From Alphaproteobacteria bacterium (GTDB taxonomy: Bacteria > Pseudomonadota > Alphaproteobacteria > Micavibrionales > Micavibrionaceae): a stretch of DNA of 64,000 nt. This document shows positions 47,106 through 56,121 of the stretch, in pieces (the first letter of the stretch is position 1; the number at the start of each line of letters is the position of its first letter). Location of the stretch: positions 1,426,001-1,490,000 of the forward strand of contig JAUHWR010000001.1 of the NCBI GenBank assembly GCA_030427385.1, written 5' to 3'. Under the pieces are notes generated by a model. The model was not told the origin of the DNA. It did no database searches and saw nothing but the letters and a program-made list of their open reading frames with translations. Position numbers and translations under genes: made by a program.

Positions 47106-47425
47106 TGGCTGCAAAGAAAAAAGATAAAGTTGAGATCGCAGAATGGATGTACAATACCATCCGCGGCCCTCACATCACAGAAAAAGCAACATTGGGATCA
47201 GAGCATGGTCAAGTGACCTTTAAAGTTGCCAATGATGCTACAAAGCCAATGATCAAAGCCGCTATTGAAAGCCTTTACGGTGTAAAAGTTAAGGCCGTGA
47301 ATACATTGGTTCAAAAAGGTAAGAACAAGCGCTTTAAAGGTACAATCGGTCGTCGTAGCGATTTCAAAAAAGCCGTCATCACACTAGAAGATGGTCAAAT
47401 GATTGATACCGGAACCGGCATTTAA
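47105..47425 (+). CDS. rplW: Large ribosomal subunit protein uL23
   Basis: L23 sits at the exit of the peptide tunnel and docks trigger factor and SRP. The 106 residues include [40 protein letters not shown] and [20 protein letters not shown]. The N-terminus ([20 protein letters not shown]) is slightly extended and basic. It is translationally coupled to rplD through TAATG and lies 51 bases before rplB. Confidence 0.97.
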   Translation: MAAKKKDKVEIAEWMYNTIRGPHITEKATLGSEHGQVTFKVANDATKPMIKAAIESLYGVKVKAVNTLVQKGKNKRFKGTIGRRSDFKKAVITLEDGQMIDTGTGI

Positions 47426-47476
47426 ACAACTTAATTTAAAAACTATGGCGCTTCCGCCGAAAATGGAGAAAAGAAC

Positions 47477-48304
47477 ATGGCACTAATTAAATACAACCCT
47501 ACGTCCCCTGGACGCCGTCAACTGATCACAGTTGACCGCAGCGACCTTCATAAAGGTGCGCCTGAGAAATCCTTAACAGAAGGTAAGAAAAAAACAGGCG
47601 GTCGTAACAATACTGGCCGTATTACGACACGTCACATCGGCGGCGGTCACAAGCAACGCTACCGTATCATTGATTGGAAGCGTAATAAATTTGACCAAGA
47701 AGCAACTGTCATCCGTATCGAATATGATCCGAACCGCACCGCATACATTGCGTTAATTGAATATAAAGACGGCGAAAAAGCTTACATCCTTGCACCACAA
47801 CGTCTTGCTGCAGGTGACAAAGTTATTGCTGCTGAAAAAGCAGATATTAAGCCAGGCAACGCAATGCCTTTGAAAGCAATGCCTGTTGGTACAATCATTC
47901 ACAATATTGAATTAAAGCCGGGCAAAGGCGCACAAATGGCACGTAGTGCCGGTGCCTACGCACAATTGGTTGGTCGCGATCAGGGTTATGCCCAGATTAA
48001 ACTACCATCCGGTGAGCTTCGCATTGTTCTTGGCAATTGCATGGCATCTATTGGCGCTGTGTCTAACCCGGATCATTCAAATGAGAATAAAGGTAAGGCC
48101 GGACGTAATCGCTGGCTTGGTAAACGCCCAACCGTTCGCGGTGTTGTGATGAACCCGGTTGATCACCCACATGGTGGTGGTGAAGGTAAAACATCAGGTG
48201 GTCGTCATCCGGTATCACCTTGGGGTAAACCGACAAAAGGTGCGAAAACACGTAAGAATAAAACAACTGATAAATATATTATCCGTGGTCGCAAGAAGAA
48301 ATAA
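47477..48304 (+). CDS. rplB: Large ribosomal subunit protein uL2
   Basis: L2 is a core protein needed for subunit joining and peptidyl transfer. The 275 residues are the normal length. Motifs include [40 protein letters not shown] and the highly conserved [20 protein letters not shown], with the catalytic-centre His. A ribosome site (tggagaaa) precedes the ATG. rpsS follows 41 bases later. Confidence 0.98.
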   Translation: MALIKYNPTSPGRRQLITVDRSDLHKGAPEKSLTEGKKKTGGRNNTGRITTRHIGGGHKQRYRIIDWKRNKFDQEATVIRIEYDPNRTAYIALIEYKDGEKAYILAPQRLAAGDKVIAAEKADIKPGNAMPLKAMPVGTIIHNIELKPGKGAQMARSAGAYAQLVGRDQGYAQIKLPSGELRIVLGNCMASIGAVSNPDHSNENKGKAGRNRWLGKRPTVRGVVMNPVDHPHGGGEGKTSGGRHPVSPWGKPTKGAKTRKNKTTDKYIIRGRKKK

Positions 48305-48345
48305 ACTTATAAAATAACAAAGATATTTTAAGAAAGAGAAGAAAT

Positions 48346-48621
48346 ATGGCACGTTCAGTTTGGAAAGGTCCTTTTGTTGACCGCTCAGTATTGAAAAAAG
48401 TTGAAACAACCTTGGAAAGTGGCAAGCGCACTGTGATCAAGACATGGAGCCGTCGCTCTACAATCTTACCACAGTTTGTCGGCATTACTTTTGGTGTTCA
48501 TAACGGCCACAAATTCATCCCTGTCTTGGTCACTGATAACATGATCGGTCACAAATTGGGCGAATTCGCGCCAACACGTACATACTACGGACATGGAGCA
48601 GATAAAAAATCCAAGAAATAG
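48346..48621 (+). CDS. rpsS: Small ribosomal subunit protein uS19
   Basis: S19 is a head protein of the small subunit that contacts the bridge to 23S rRNA. The 91 residues start [20 protein letters not shown] and contain [20 protein letters not shown], then [20 protein letters not shown]. Normal length. It closes this transcription unit: a strong terminator follows 21 bases after the stop, before a new promoter for rplV. In most bacteria rplV follows directly. Confidence 0.98.
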   Translation: MARSVWKGPFVDRSVLKKVETTLESGKRTVIKTWSRRSTILPQFVGITFGVHNGHKFIPVLVTDNMIGHKLGEFAPTRTYYGHGADKKSKK

Positions 48622-48642
48622 TATCCATTATTTTAATTTATG

Positions 48643-48667
48643 AAGCCCTCGCCAGAGGGCTTTTTTA
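48643..48667 (+). terminator. Terminator after rpsS
   Basis: AAGCCCTC (48643-48650), loop gcca, GAGGGCTT (48655-48662), then T. Splits the S10-type operon. Confidence 0.93.
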
Positions 48668-48726
48668 ATCCTCACGAGCATGACGAGAAACTCTTTATAA
48701 AAAGCGGATAAAATACAAAAAATCCC

Positions 48727-48755
48727 TTGCAAAAAAAAATAAAACCAAGTAAAAA
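48727..48755 (+). promoter_or_regulatory. Promoter of the rplV-to-rplO operon
   Basis: TTGCAA (48727-48732), 17 bases, TAAAAA (48750-48755), about 120 bases before rplV. Same CTTGCA type as the other ribosomal promoters. Confidence 0.7.
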
Positions 48756-48773
48756 GAGCCATCTTCGGAATTG

Positions 48774-48847
48774 TATCGTGCCGTAAACGCGATAAACCAA
48801 AGGATTTTAGCGCCTATCGTGATTTTCATACAGGCGCTTTTTATTTT
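48774..48847 (+). promoter_or_regulatory. Terminator-type leader (possible attenuator) before rplV
   Basis: AGCGCCT (48809-48815) pairs with AGGCGCT (48832-48838), followed by TTTTTATTTT, so the leader can form an intrinsic terminator about 40 bases before rplV. Upstream, CGCGATA (48788-48794) can pair either with TATCGTG at 48774-48780 or with a second TATCGTG at 48815-48821, which touches the terminator stem. Two competing folds are the hallmark of attenuation; the regulator is unknown. Confidence 0.55.
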
Positions 48848-48876
48848 GAGTGTAAGAAAGAAATTGGAAAGAACAC

Positions 48877-49251
48877 ATGGGACAGAAAGCTAACGCACCC
48901 CGCACAAACGAAAATGAGTCACGTAGTTTCTTAAAGAACCTACGTACGTCTCCGCAGAAACTTGGCCTTGTTGCCGAGCTTATTCGCGGTAAAAACGCTG
49001 CGCGGGCGCTCACAGATCTAGAATTTTGCCATCGCCGTATTGCGAATGACGTTCGTAAATGCTTGGCAAGTGCAATTTCCAATGCCGAAAACAATCATGG
49101 TCTGGATGTTGACCGTTTGGTCGTTGCCGAAGCTTATGTCGGAAAATCAATTCGTATGAAGCGTTTTCAGGCACGTGCACGCGGACGCGGCACACGCATC
49201 ATTAAAGACTTCAGTAACCTTACAATCATTGTTAGAGAACAGGACGCATAA
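48877..49251 (+). CDS. rplV: Large ribosomal subunit protein uL22
   Basis: L22 reaches through the large subunit to the exit tunnel wall and is where macrolide-resistance changes occur. The 124 residues include [33 protein letters not shown]-type sequence (here [20 protein letters not shown]) and the hairpin end [20 protein letters not shown]. The ribosome site is ggaaag. It is first in the long operon running to rplO; rpsC begins three bases after its stop. Confidence 0.97.
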   Translation: MGQKANAPRTNENESRSFLKNLRTSPQKLGLVAELIRGKNAARALTDLEFCHRRIANDVRKCLASAISNAENNHGLDVDRLVVAEAYVGKSIRMKRFQARARGRGTRIIKDFSNLTIIVREQDA

Positions 49252-49254
49252 TTT

Positions 49255-49989
49255 ATGGGACAGAAAATTAATCCAATCGGAATACGTGTAGGTATCAATA
49301 GAACTTGGGAAAGCCGTTGGTTTTCAAAGAAAGATTATGCATCCAAGCTTGTTGCTGACCTAAAATTACGCGATTACATCAAAGATAAGCTTAAGCCGGC
49401 AGGAATAAGTAATGTTGTTATTGAGCGCGCTGCAAAAAATACTTCTGTTAAAATTTACACTGCTCGTCCGGGCGTTATTATCGGTAAAAAAGGCGCCGAC
49501 ATTGAAAAGCTTCGCCGCGATCTATCTAACCATGCTGGTGGTGATGTGTCGTTGAATATTATCGAGGTGCGTAAGCCAGAAGTTGATGCGCAATTAGCGG
49601 CTGAAGGTGTATGTCAACAACTTGAGCGCCGTGTATCATTCCGCCGCGCCATGAAACGTGCTGTGCAATCTGCTCTACGTATGGGCGCACAAGGAATTAG
49701 AATTAACGTATCCGGCCGTTTGGGCGGAACAGATATCGCCAGAACAGAATGGTACCGCGAAGGTCGCGTTCCACTTCACACATTGCGCGCCGATGTTGAT
49801 TATGGCTTTTCTGAAGCGTTAACAACTTACGGTATTATTGGCGTGAAGGTCTGGATTTATAAAGGCGATGTCATGGAACATAACCCGCAGGCTCGTGATG
49901 CGCGCATTCAAGAAGTGCAAAGCAGCGGCGGCGGCCAAGGTCAAAGACCAAATAATAGACCAAACAATAACCGTCCAAACAACAGATAA
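49255..49989 (+). CDS. rpsC: Small ribosomal subunit protein uS3 with Asn/Arg/Pro tail
   Basis: S3 is a head protein at the mRNA entry site with a KH domain. The 244 residues start [20 protein letters not shown] and have the KH motif [20 protein letters not shown] and [20 protein letters not shown]. The C-terminal end is a run of RPNN repeats ([15 protein letters not shown]), a small low-complexity tail. It lies 23 bases before rplP. Confidence 0.97.
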   Translation: MGQKINPIGIRVGINRTWESRWFSKKDYASKLVADLKLRDYIKDKLKPAGISNVVIERAAKNTSVKIYTARPGVIIGKKGADIEKLRRDLSNHAGGDVSLNIIEVRKPEVDAQLAAEGVCQQLERRVSFRRAMKRAVQSALRMGAQGIRINVSGRLGGTDIARTEWYREGRVPLHTLRADVDYGFSEALTTYGIIGVKVWIYKGDVMEHNPQARDARIQEVQSSGGGQGQRPNNRPNNNRPNNR

Positions 49990-50012
49990 TTTGAAGAATT
50001 AGGTGAGAGACC

Positions 50013-50426
50013 ATGTTACTACCAAAGCGTACAAAATTTAGAAAACAGTTTAAGGGCCGCATTCATGGGAATGCCAAAGGTGGTAGTGATCTGAACTTTG
50101 GATCATTCGGCTTGAAAGCTATGGAGCCTGATCGTATTACAGCGCGTCAGATCGAAGCTGCACGTCGTGCGATGACGCGCCATATTAAACGTCAAGGTAA
50201 GGTATGGATTCGTATCTTCCCTGATGTGCCTGTATCCAAAAAACCTTTGGAAGTTCGCCAAGGTAAAGGTAAGGGTTCTGTGGAATTCTGGGCAGCAAAA
50301 GTAAAGCCCGGACGTATTATGTTTGAAATGGAAGGCGTGAATGAAAATATTGCACGCGAAGCATTGGAGCTTGCTGCGGCAAAGCTTCCAATTAAAACAA
50401 AATTTGTCAAACGTGTTGGCATATAA
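50013..50426 (+). CDS. rplP: Large ribosomal subunit protein uL16
   Basis: L16 sits near the A-site of the large subunit and helps tRNA accommodation. The 137 residues are normal in length: [40 protein letters not shown] and [20 protein letters not shown] are all signature segments. The ribosome site (taggtgagag) precedes the ATG. rpmC follows 21 bases later. Confidence 0.97.
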   Translation: MLLPKRTKFRKQFKGRIHGNAKGGSDLNFGSFGLKAMEPDRITARQIEAARRAMTRHIKRQGKVWIRIFPDVPVSKKPLEVRQGKGKGSVEFWAAKVKPGRIMFEMEGVNENIAREALELAAAKLPIKTKFVKRVGI

Positions 50427-50447
50427 GTAGATAAGTAGGAGTAAAAA

Positions 50448-50654
50448 ATGGTTGATCCGATTAAAAAGTTTGAAGAGCTAAAAGGGAAATCTCAAGATGA
50501 GATGAATAAGCTCCTGCTTGATCTGAGAAAAGAGCAATATAATATGCGCTTTGAGAAAGCAAACGGAACGCTTGACAATACGTCAAAAATGCGTAAGATC
50601 CGCCGCTCAATCGCAAAAGTTAAAACCGCGCAAAACGCGACTAAGAAAGCATAA
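50448..50654 (+). CDS. rpmC: Large ribosomal subunit protein uL29
   Basis: L29 is a small two-helix protein near the exit tunnel. The 68 residues include the family pattern EELKGKSQDEMNKLLLDLRK and EQYNMRFEKANGTLDNTSKM, then KIRRSIAKVKTAQNA. Normal length and position between rplP and rpsQ. A clear ribosome site (aggagtaaa) precedes the ATG. Confidence 0.96.
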   Translation: MVDPIKKFEELKGKSQDEMNKLLLDLRKEQYNMRFEKANGTLDNTSKMRKIRRSIAKVKTAQNATKKA

Positions 50655-50664
50655 GGAACAGTAA

Positions 50665-51048
50665 ATGCCAAAACGCATCCTTGAAGGAAAAGTAGTCAGT
50701 GACAAGCAAGACAAAACCGTAACAGTTTTGGTTGAGCGTCGTTACATGCACCCTGTTTATAAAAAGTATATTAAGCGTACTGATAAATATGCCGCGCATG
50801 ACGAAAGCAATTCTATTGAAGTGGGCGCGATGGTTCAGATTGAGGAATGCCGTCCAATTTCAAAGCGTAAGGCTTGGACTGTCATTACAGGCGGTAATCC
50901 TGATGTTGTAAATGTACCTAAGTCGGCGATGAAAAAAGAAGAGGCCCCGAAAGCAGAAAAGAAAACTGCGACAAAGAAAAGTGCAGCTAAAAAAGCGCCT
51001 GCTAAGGCAAAAACCGAAACAAAAAAAGACGATAAGAAGAAAGCATAA
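50665..51048 (+). CDS. rpsQ: Small ribosomal subunit protein uS17 with Lys/Ala tail
   Basis: S17 is a primary 16S-binding protein with an OB fold. The 127 residues are about 40 longer than usual. The core is typical: [20 protein letters not shown] and [20 protein letters not shown], then [14 protein letters not shown]-type sequence (here [18 protein letters not shown]). The extension after about residue 85 is nearly all Lys, Ala, Thr and Glu ([20 protein letters not shown]). rplN begins three bases after its stop. Confidence 0.96.
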   Translation: MPKRILEGKVVSDKQDKTVTVLVERRYMHPVYKKYIKRTDKYAAHDESNSIEVGAMVQIEECRPISKRKAWTVITGGNPDVVNVPKSAMKKEEAPKAEKKTATKKSAAKKAPAKAKTETKKDDKKKA

Positions 51049-51051
51049 GCC

Positions 51052-51420
51052 ATGATTCAAATGCAATCAAATATGGATGTAGCGGATAACTCCGGCGCAA
51101 AACGCGTTCAATGCATCAAAGTACTTGGTGGATCACATCGTCGCACTGCGAATGTTGGTGACATTGTTGTTGTGTCTGTAAAGGACGCTATCCCGCGTGG
51201 TAAAGTTAAAAAAGGTGCTGTTCACAAAGCGGTTATCGTGCGCACAGCATTTGGTTTAAAGCGCGGCTATGGTGAAAAAATTCGTTTTGATAAGAATGCT
51301 TGTGTTCTGATCAATAATAGCGGAGAGCCAATCGGTACACGTATTTTTGGCCCAGTAACACGTGAGTTACGTGGCAAAGGCTACATGAAAATCATCTCAC
51401 TTGCAGGGGAGGTTCTATAA
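51052..51420 (+). CDS. rplN: Large ribosomal subunit protein uL14
   Basis: L14 forms part of an intersubunit bridge. The 122 residues are normal in length. Motifs are [40 protein letters not shown] and [20 protein letters not shown]. rpsQ ends three bases before it and rplX starts at the next base after its stop, so the three are tightly coupled. Confidence 0.97.
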   Translation: MIQMQSNMDVADNSGAKRVQCIKVLGGSHRRTANVGDIVVVSVKDAIPRGKVKKGAVHKAVIVRTAFGLKRGYGEKIRFDKNACVLINNSGEPIGTRIFGPVTRELRGKGYMKIISLAGEVL

Positions 51421-51744
51421 ATGACCGCGCAAAAATTAAAAATTAAAAAAGGCGATCAAGTGATTGTTCTTACGGGCAAAGACAAAGGCTCAAAAGGTGA
51501 AGTTTTAAAAACCATGCCTTCTGAATCTCGCGTTCTTGTACAGGGCATCAATATGATGACCAAACATAATAAACAAACCCAAGCCGGTGCAGGCGGAATT
51601 GAGAAAAAAGAAGCTTCCATTCATATTTCGAATGTGGCTTTGGCTGATCCAAAATCCGGTTCAGCAACGCGCGTTGGATATAAGACTTTAAAAGATGGAA
51701 AGAAAGTTCGCATCGCCCGTAAATCCGGCGAGACAGTGGCTTAA
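51421..51744 (+). CDS. rplX: Large ribosomal subunit protein uL24
   Basis: L24 is an early-assembly protein of the large subunit. The 107 residues include the KOW motif [20 protein letters not shown] and the segment [20 protein letters not shown], then [17 protein letters not shown]. Its start abuts the rplN stop. Normal length for this family. rplE follows 11 bases later. Confidence 0.97.
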   Translation: MTAQKLKIKKGDQVIVLTGKDKGSKGEVLKTMPSESRVLVQGINMMTKHNKQTQAGAGGIEKKEASIHISNVALADPKSGSATRVGYKTLKDGKKVRIARKSGETVA

Positions 51745-51755
51745 GGATAAATAAA

Positions 51756-52316
51756 ATGGCAGATACACGTTTATATACAGAATATAAAGACAAGATTGTT
51801 CCCGCAATGAACAAAACATTTGGATATAAAAATCCACATGAAGTTCCGAAGTTGGAAAAAATTGTGTTGAACATGGGATGCGGCGATGCCTCTAATGACC
51901 GTGGTTTAATGACCGAAGCGGTTGAAGCCATGACATTAATTGCCGGTCAAAAAGCATTGATCACAAAAGCACGTAAATCAAATGCGTCATTTAAAATTCG
52001 TGATGGCATGAATATCGGTTGCAAAGTGACTTTGCGCGGCGCGAAGATGTATGAATTTTTGGATCGCTTAGTCACAATTGCGATGCCTCGTATTCGTGAC
52101 TTCCGCGGTATTAATGGAAAAAGCTTTGATGGCAATGGAAATTACGCAATGGGCATTAAAGAGCACATCATTTTCCCAGAAATCAACTATGACAAAGTAA
52201 ATAAAATTCGCGGTATGGACATTATTGTTTGTACGTCAGCAAAGAACGATAACGAAGCGAAAGAACTTCTGAAGCATTTCAGATTCCCTTTCAAAGATAA
52301 TAATCAAGAAGGATAA
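51756..52316 (+). CDS. rplE: Large ribosomal subunit protein uL5
   Basis: L5 binds 5S rRNA and contacts the P-site tRNA. The 186 residues include [40 protein letters not shown] and [20 protein letters not shown], then the C-terminal [20 protein letters not shown]. Normal length. It ends six bases before rpsN. Confidence 0.97.
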   Translation: MADTRLYTEYKDKIVPAMNKTFGYKNPHEVPKLEKIVLNMGCGDASNDRGLMTEAVEAMTLIAGQKALITKARKSNASFKIRDGMNIGCKVTLRGAKMYEFLDRLVTIAMPRIRDFRGINGKSFDGNGNYAMGIKEHIIFPEINYDKVNKIRGMDIIVCTSAKNDNEAKELLKHFRFPFKDNNQEG

Positions 52317-52322
52317 GAACAT

Positions 52323-52628
52323 ATGGCTAAAGTCTGCATGATCGAACGTGATAAAAAACGCGCTAAGCTCGTGGATAAATATGCTGAAAAACGTGCAGCA
52401 TTAAAAGCGATTATTAAAGATCGTGATAATTCCCCGGAAGAGCGCTTTCAAGCAACTTTGGACTTGAGCGAACTGCCTAAAAACAGTGCGCCAAACAGAA
52501 AAAGAAACAGATGTGCCCTGACCGGACGCCCCCGTGGATACCACAGAAAATTTGGTCTAAGCCGTAATATGATACGTGAACTGGCCTCAAAAGGCGAACT
52601 ACCTGGCGTTGTAAAATCAAGCTGGTAA
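52323..52628 (+). CDS. rpsN: Small ribosomal subunit protein uS14 (zinc-free type)
   Basis: S14 is a head protein of the small subunit. The 101-residue form is the long, zinc-independent type: it lacks the CxxC pairs of the short form. Motifs are [20 protein letters not shown] and [20 protein letters not shown], ending [18 protein letters not shown]. Normal length and position between rplE and rpsH. Confidence 0.97.
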   Translation: MAKVCMIERDKKRAKLVDKYAEKRAALKAIIKDRDNSPEERFQATLDLSELPKNSAPNRKRNRCALTGRPRGYHRKFGLSRNMIRELASKGELPGVVKSSW

Positions 52629-52656
52629 GACAAGAGAGAATATAAGGATATAAACT

Positions 52657-53055
52657 ATGAGTATGAGTGACCCAATCGCAGACATGTTAGCTCGCATCCG
52701 TAATGGACAGCATGCGGCGCGTAGAACTATTCTTTGTCCTTGGTCAACACACAAGGTAAACATTCTTGACGTGTTGAAAGAGGAAGGATTTATTCGCGGC
52801 TATTCCATCATTGATTTAGATAATAATAAAAAAGATATCAAAATTGAGCTAAAGTATAACGATGGCGAAGGCGTTATTAAAGAGATGAGCCGTATTTCAA
52901 AGCCGGGTCGTCGTCAGTATTTTGCGTCTAATGATGTACCAAGCTTCCACAATGGATTAGGAGTTGTCATTATTTCAACGCCTAATGGTGTGATGACAGA
53001 CCACAATGCCCGTCAGCAAAAAGTCGGCGGCGAAGCAATTTGCAGAGTATTTTAA
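52657..53055 (+). CDS. rpsH: Small ribosomal subunit protein uS8
   Basis: S8 is a core 16S-binding protein and in E. coli the repressor of the spc operon. The 132 residues include SDPIADMLARIRNGQHAARR, LKEEGFIRGYSIIDLDNNKK and the C-terminal ISTPNGVMTDHNARQQKVGG, then EAICRVF. The second codon of its start (MSM) gives two possible ATGs; the first follows an aagga site. rplF follows. Confidence 0.97.
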   Translation: MSMSDPIADMLARIRNGQHAARRTILCPWSTHKVNILDVLKEEGFIRGYSIIDLDNNKKDIKIELKYNDGEGVIKEMSRISKPGRRQYFASNDVPSFHNGLGVVIISTPNGVMTDHNARQQKVGGEAICRVF

Positions 53056-53065
53056 GGAAAAAATT

Positions 53066-53611
53066 ATGTCACGTATTGCAAAACACCCAATGATTGTCCC
53101 TGAAGGCGTAACAGTAGAGGTTAACGGACAAAATATTAAAGTGACCGGAAAGCTTGGTAACATGTCTTTACGTGCTCATGATGATGTGTCTGTCACCGCT
53201 TCCGAGGAAGATGGCAAAAAGCTTGTTATGTTTAAGCCGCGCACGAATTCTATTCAGGCCAAAAAACTTTATCCAACGATGAAGCGTTTGACTGAATCAA
53301 TGGCGGAAGGCGTGACAAACGGATATAAAAAAGTTTTGGAATTACATGGTGTTGGTTACCGTGCCCAGGCACAGGGTCAAGGAATTAAACTTGCTCTTGG
53401 TTTTTCACATGATGTGATATACAACCCACCAGAAGGAATTAAGTTGGAAGTTGAAAACCAGACAAAAATTACGGTTTCCGGTATTGATAAACAAAAAGTT
53501 GGTCAAGTCGCAGCAGAGATTAAGCGTTACAGACCACCAGAGCCATATAAAGGCAAAGGTGTTCGTTATGAAGGTGAATATATCCTCCGTAAAGAAGGGA
53601 AGAAAAAATAA
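53066..53611 (+). CDS. rplF: Large ribosomal subunit protein uL6
   Basis: L6 lies near the factor-binding site of the large subunit. It is 181 residues from the ATG at 53066, which has taagga upstream and yields the typical [20 protein letters not shown]; the open frame back to 53006 lies inside rpsH and is rejected. The C-terminal domain has [20 protein letters not shown] and [11 protein letters not shown]-type sequence (here [20 protein letters not shown]). Its stop overlaps rplR by one base. Confidence 0.97.
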   Translation: MSRIAKHPMIVPEGVTVEVNGQNIKVTGKLGNMSLRAHDDVSVTASEEDGKKLVMFKPRTNSIQAKKLYPTMKRLTESMAEGVTNGYKKVLELHGVGYRAQAQGQGIKLALGFSHDVIYNPPEGIKLEVENQTKITVSGIDKQKVGQVAAEIKRYRPPEPYKGKGVRYEGEYILRKEGKKK

Positions 53612-53979
53612 TGGTACAAAAACTTAACAATGCACAGCGTCGTCGTTTCCGTACACGCAATAAATTGAAGCAGATTAATAAATCAGGTTCACCACGTTTG
53701 AGCGTACATCGCACAGGTAAACAAATTTATGTGCAAATCATTGATGACGCACAGGGAAAAACACTTGCGGCGGCTTCTACATTGGAAGCAGATCTGAAAG
53801 AAAAGTTGAAATCAAACGGGGCAAATGTTGCCGCGGCATCTGAAGTTGGTAAATTAGTTGCGGAACGCGCTAAAAAAGCCGGTATTGAGATGGTTCAATT
53901 TGATCGTGGCCGTTTCTTATATCATGGACGCATTAAAGCCGTTGCTGATGGTGCGCGTGAAGGTGGTTTGAAGTTTTAA
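53611..53979 (+). CDS. rplR: Large ribosomal subunit protein uL18
   Basis: L18 binds 5S rRNA. The 122 residues include [40 protein letters not shown] and the terminal [20 protein letters not shown], then REGGLKF. Normal length. It starts on the last base of rplF and ends 24 bases before rpsE. Confidence 0.97.
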   Translation: MVQKLNNAQRRRFRTRNKLKQINKSGSPRLSVHRTGKQIYVQIIDDAQGKTLAAASTLEADLKEKLKSNGANVAAASEVGKLVAERAKKAGIEMVQFDRGRFLYHGRIKAVADGAREGGLKF

Positions 53980-54003
53980 AAAACAGAATTTTAATTAGGA
54001 AAA

Positions 54004-54591
54004 ATGAGTATGGCACAAGCTGAAAGACAACAAAGAGAAGAATCAGAACTGATCGAACGCCTGGTCGCGGTGAACCGTGTTGCCAAAGTGGTGAAAGGTG
54101 GCCGTCGTTTTGGTTTTGCCGCCCTGGTTGTGGTTGGTGATGGTAAAGGTCGCGTTGGACATGGCCATGCGAAAGCAAAAGAAGTGCCGGATGCCATTCG
54201 TAAAGCGACTGATCAGGCGAAAAATAAAATGGTGCGCGTTCCTCTTCGTGAAGGCCGTACAATTCACCATGATATTCAGGGTCACCACGGCGCAGGTAAT
54301 GTTTATCTACGTTCAGCCCCTGCTGGTACAGGAATTATTGCGGGCGGCCCGCTTCGTGCGGTTTTTGAAGCGCTTGGTATTCAGGATATTGTGTCAAAAA
54401 CAATTGGCTCAAATAATCCTTATAATATGATCAATGCGGCATTTGATGCGTTGACTCGTATGGAATCCCCACGTCAGGTGGCGTCACGTCGTGGCAAAAA
54501 AGTCAGCGATATTATCGCATCACGTGAAATTTCACGCTCTAGCAGCGCAAGAGCTGATGAAGCAGCTGAAGAACATCAAGAGGTAGCATAA
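54004..54591 (+). CDS. rpsE: Small ribosomal subunit protein uS5
   Basis: S5 lies at the mRNA entry and affects accuracy. The 195 residues have the double-stranded RNA-like domain [20 protein letters not shown] and [20 protein letters not shown], then [20 protein letters not shown]. The C-terminal end ([20 protein letters not shown]) is slightly longer than in E. coli. The stop overlaps the rpmD start by one base. Confidence 0.97.
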   Translation: MSMAQAERQQREESELIERLVAVNRVAKVVKGGRRFGFAALVVVGDGKGRVGHGHAKAKEVPDAIRKATDQAKNKMVRVPLREGRTIHHDIQGHHGAGNVYLRSAPAGTGIIAGGPLRAVFEALGIQDIVSKTIGSNNPYNMINAAFDALTRMESPRQVASRRGKKVSDIIASREISRSSSARADEAAEEHQEVA

Positions 54592-54935
54592 TGGCAAAAG
54601 AAGAAGAAAAAAAAGCAGCTCCGACGAAAAAGGCACCTGCAAAATCTGCGGCGTCTAAGAAGGCACCTACGGCAAAGAAAGACGCTCCTGCTAAAGCAAA
54701 AGCGACTACAAAAAAGGCTGCGCCTGCAAAAAAAGAGAAGAAACAGCTGAGCGGTAAAACAATAACTGTTACACAAACAGGATCCCCGATCGGCCGTAAT
54801 CCGAAACAAAAGCAAACTCTGATTGGGTTAGGCTTAAATAAAATGCAGCGCACACGTACCTTGGAAGACACACCAGCGGTTCGCGGCATGATTAATAAAG
54901 TACACCACCTCGTAAAAGTAGAAGAGGCAGCATAA
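54591..54935 (+). CDS. rpmD: Large ribosomal subunit protein uL30 with long Lys/Ala N-terminal extension
   Basis: L30 is usually about 60 residues; here it is 114. The last about 60 residues are the L30 domain: [20 protein letters not shown] and [20 protein letters not shown], then [16 protein letters not shown]. The first about 50 are a Lys/Ala/Pro extension ([20 protein letters not shown]) like histone-type tails. The start is supported by its one-base overlap with rpsE; no later in-frame ATG removes the tail before the L30 domain. Its stop overlaps rplO. Confidence 0.93.
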   Translation: MAKEEEKKAAPTKKAPAKSAASKKAPTAKKDAPAKAKATTKKAAPAKKEKKQLSGKTITVTQTGSPIGRNPKQKQTLIGLGLNKMQRTRTLEDTPAVRGMINKVHHLVKVEEAA

Positions 54936-55426
54936 TGAAACTGAATGAATTAAAACCCCAAGAGGGCAGCACACACAGAAAAATGCGCGTAGGACGCGGT
55001 ATTGGATCTGGTAAAGGTAAAACAGGCGGACGCGGCGTGAAAGGTCAAAAATCACGTCAGGGCGTTGCTATTAACGGTTTTGAAGGCGGTCAAACCCCTC
55101 TTCACAGACGTTTGCCTAAACTTGGCTTTAACAATATCTTCCGTAAAAATTATACGGAATTAAGCCTCGGTCATTTGCAGGCTATGATTGATGCAAAGCG
55201 TCTTGATCCAAAAAAAGCAATGACAGAGGATATGTTGGTTGAAGCCAAAGTTATCCGTCGTTCAAATGATGGCGTAAAGCTTTTAAATACGGGCGAACTC
55301 ACAACGAAGATAGAGCTCGAAGTATCAAAAGCAACCAAGTCAGCGATTGCTGCCGTTGAAAAAGCAGGTGGTAAAGTAAATATTAAAGCTGTAACGCAGC
55401 CTTATATTAAACCAAAAAGAGCTTAA
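54935..55426 (+). CDS. rplO: Large ribosomal subunit protein uL15
   Basis: L15 is a late-assembly protein of the large subunit. The 163 residues include [40 protein letters not shown] and [20 protein letters not shown]. Normal length. It is the last gene of the operon: two terminators follow. In most bacteria secY comes next, but here it is missing. Confidence 0.97.
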   Translation: MKLNELKPQEGSTHRKMRVGRGIGSGKGKTGGRGVKGQKSRQGVAINGFEGGQTPLHRRLPKLGFNNIFRKNYTELSLGHLQAMIDAKRLDPKKAMTEDMLVEAKVIRRSNDGVKLLNTGELTTKIELEVSKATKSAIAAVEKAGGKVNIKAVTQPYIKPKRA

Positions 55427-55440
55427 ACATTTTTATTTAA

Positions 55441-55470
55441 AAAAAAGCCTGCTTTCAGCAGGCTTTTTTA
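55441..55470. terminator. Terminator after rplO
   Basis: AAAAAAGCCTGCT-TTC-AGCAGGCTTTTTT is a nearly perfect 13-base stem. Its A- and T-runs would let it work in both directions. Confidence 0.94.
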
Positions 55471-55499
55471 ATATCCGATTTTTAATTATATAGAGAAAT

Positions 55500-55526
55500 A
55501 AAAAAGCCGCTTATAGCGGCTTTTTT
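55500..55526. terminator. Second bidirectional terminator between rplO and the convergent secreted gene
   Basis: AAAAAAGCCGCT-TAT-AGCGGCTTTTTT is a second perfect stem 29 bases further on. It is placed to stop the minus-strand secreted gene that ends at 55551. Confidence 0.93.
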
Positions 55527-55550
55527 AATAATCTTAGCTGAAGCGCAATA

Positions 55551-56057
55551 CTATTGAGTATTTTCAGGGCCCACAAAAGTTCCGAGAAGACTTTCACAAC
55601 TTGCTGGCCCTGTCCCTTCATCATTAAGAACATAAGCATTTAATCCTACAGCATTTACGCCATCTATATAGGCACTAGCTGTGCCACCACAAAATTCCGC
55701 TCCGAATTCATCAGTAATACTAATAGCAGGTTTGCCATTAATAACAGGTGCAAAATCGCCTTCTACAGGCTCCCACTTAATGCTTTCAATCGTTTTAGGA
55801 AGCGTGCCAGCTTCACCCGCAGCTATAATCAACTCAGCTTGCTCTCTTGTGAATATAACAGCTCTGTGTCCTTCAACTTCAGATCCTCTTATTTTACCAT
55901 CCTCATAAGATGTACCAGAAAAAGGGTTCTCCGCCTCTGGTAAGGCATCCACAGCTGGTGGAAGCTCAGATACAACGTTATCCTGTGCAAAAGCTGAGTT
56001 TGCACCGAGTGCAAGCCCAAATGCAGCTGTGGCCAAGCAATTTGTAATTTTAGTCAT
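55551..56057 (-). CDS. Secreted protein of unknown function
   Basis: A 168-residue unrecognised protein with a clear signal peptide (MTKITNCLATAAFGLALGAN then SAFA, cleavage before QDNVV). The mature part is acidic and contains two cysteines (AEFCGGT, ASCESLL) that could pair. Segments such as EGHRAVIFTREQAELIIAAG and KPAISITDEFGAEF alternate strands and helices. A good ribosome site (aggag) lies upstream. It is probably monocistronic and periplasmic. It sits just downstream of the ribosomal operon on the opposite strand, with no functional link visible. Confidence 0.75.
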   Translation of the reverse strand: MTKITNCLATAAFGLALGANSAFAQDNVVSELPPAVDALPEAENPFSGTSYEDGKIRGSEVEGHRAVIFTREQAELIIAAGEAGTLPKTIESIKWEPVEGDFAPVINGKPAISITDEFGAEFCGGTASAYIDGVNAVGLNAYVLNDEGTGPASCESLLGTFVGPENTQ

Positions 56058-56121
56058 TTTACTAATACTCCTCTATTAAATTTTTTATACTCTACTTGAT
56101 TTTAACATTAATTACAACTTT

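Noticed and set aside
53006-53065. N-terminal extension of rplF inside rpsH
   Set aside because: The extension overlaps rpsH, while the ATG at 53066 has a proper ribosome site and family start.
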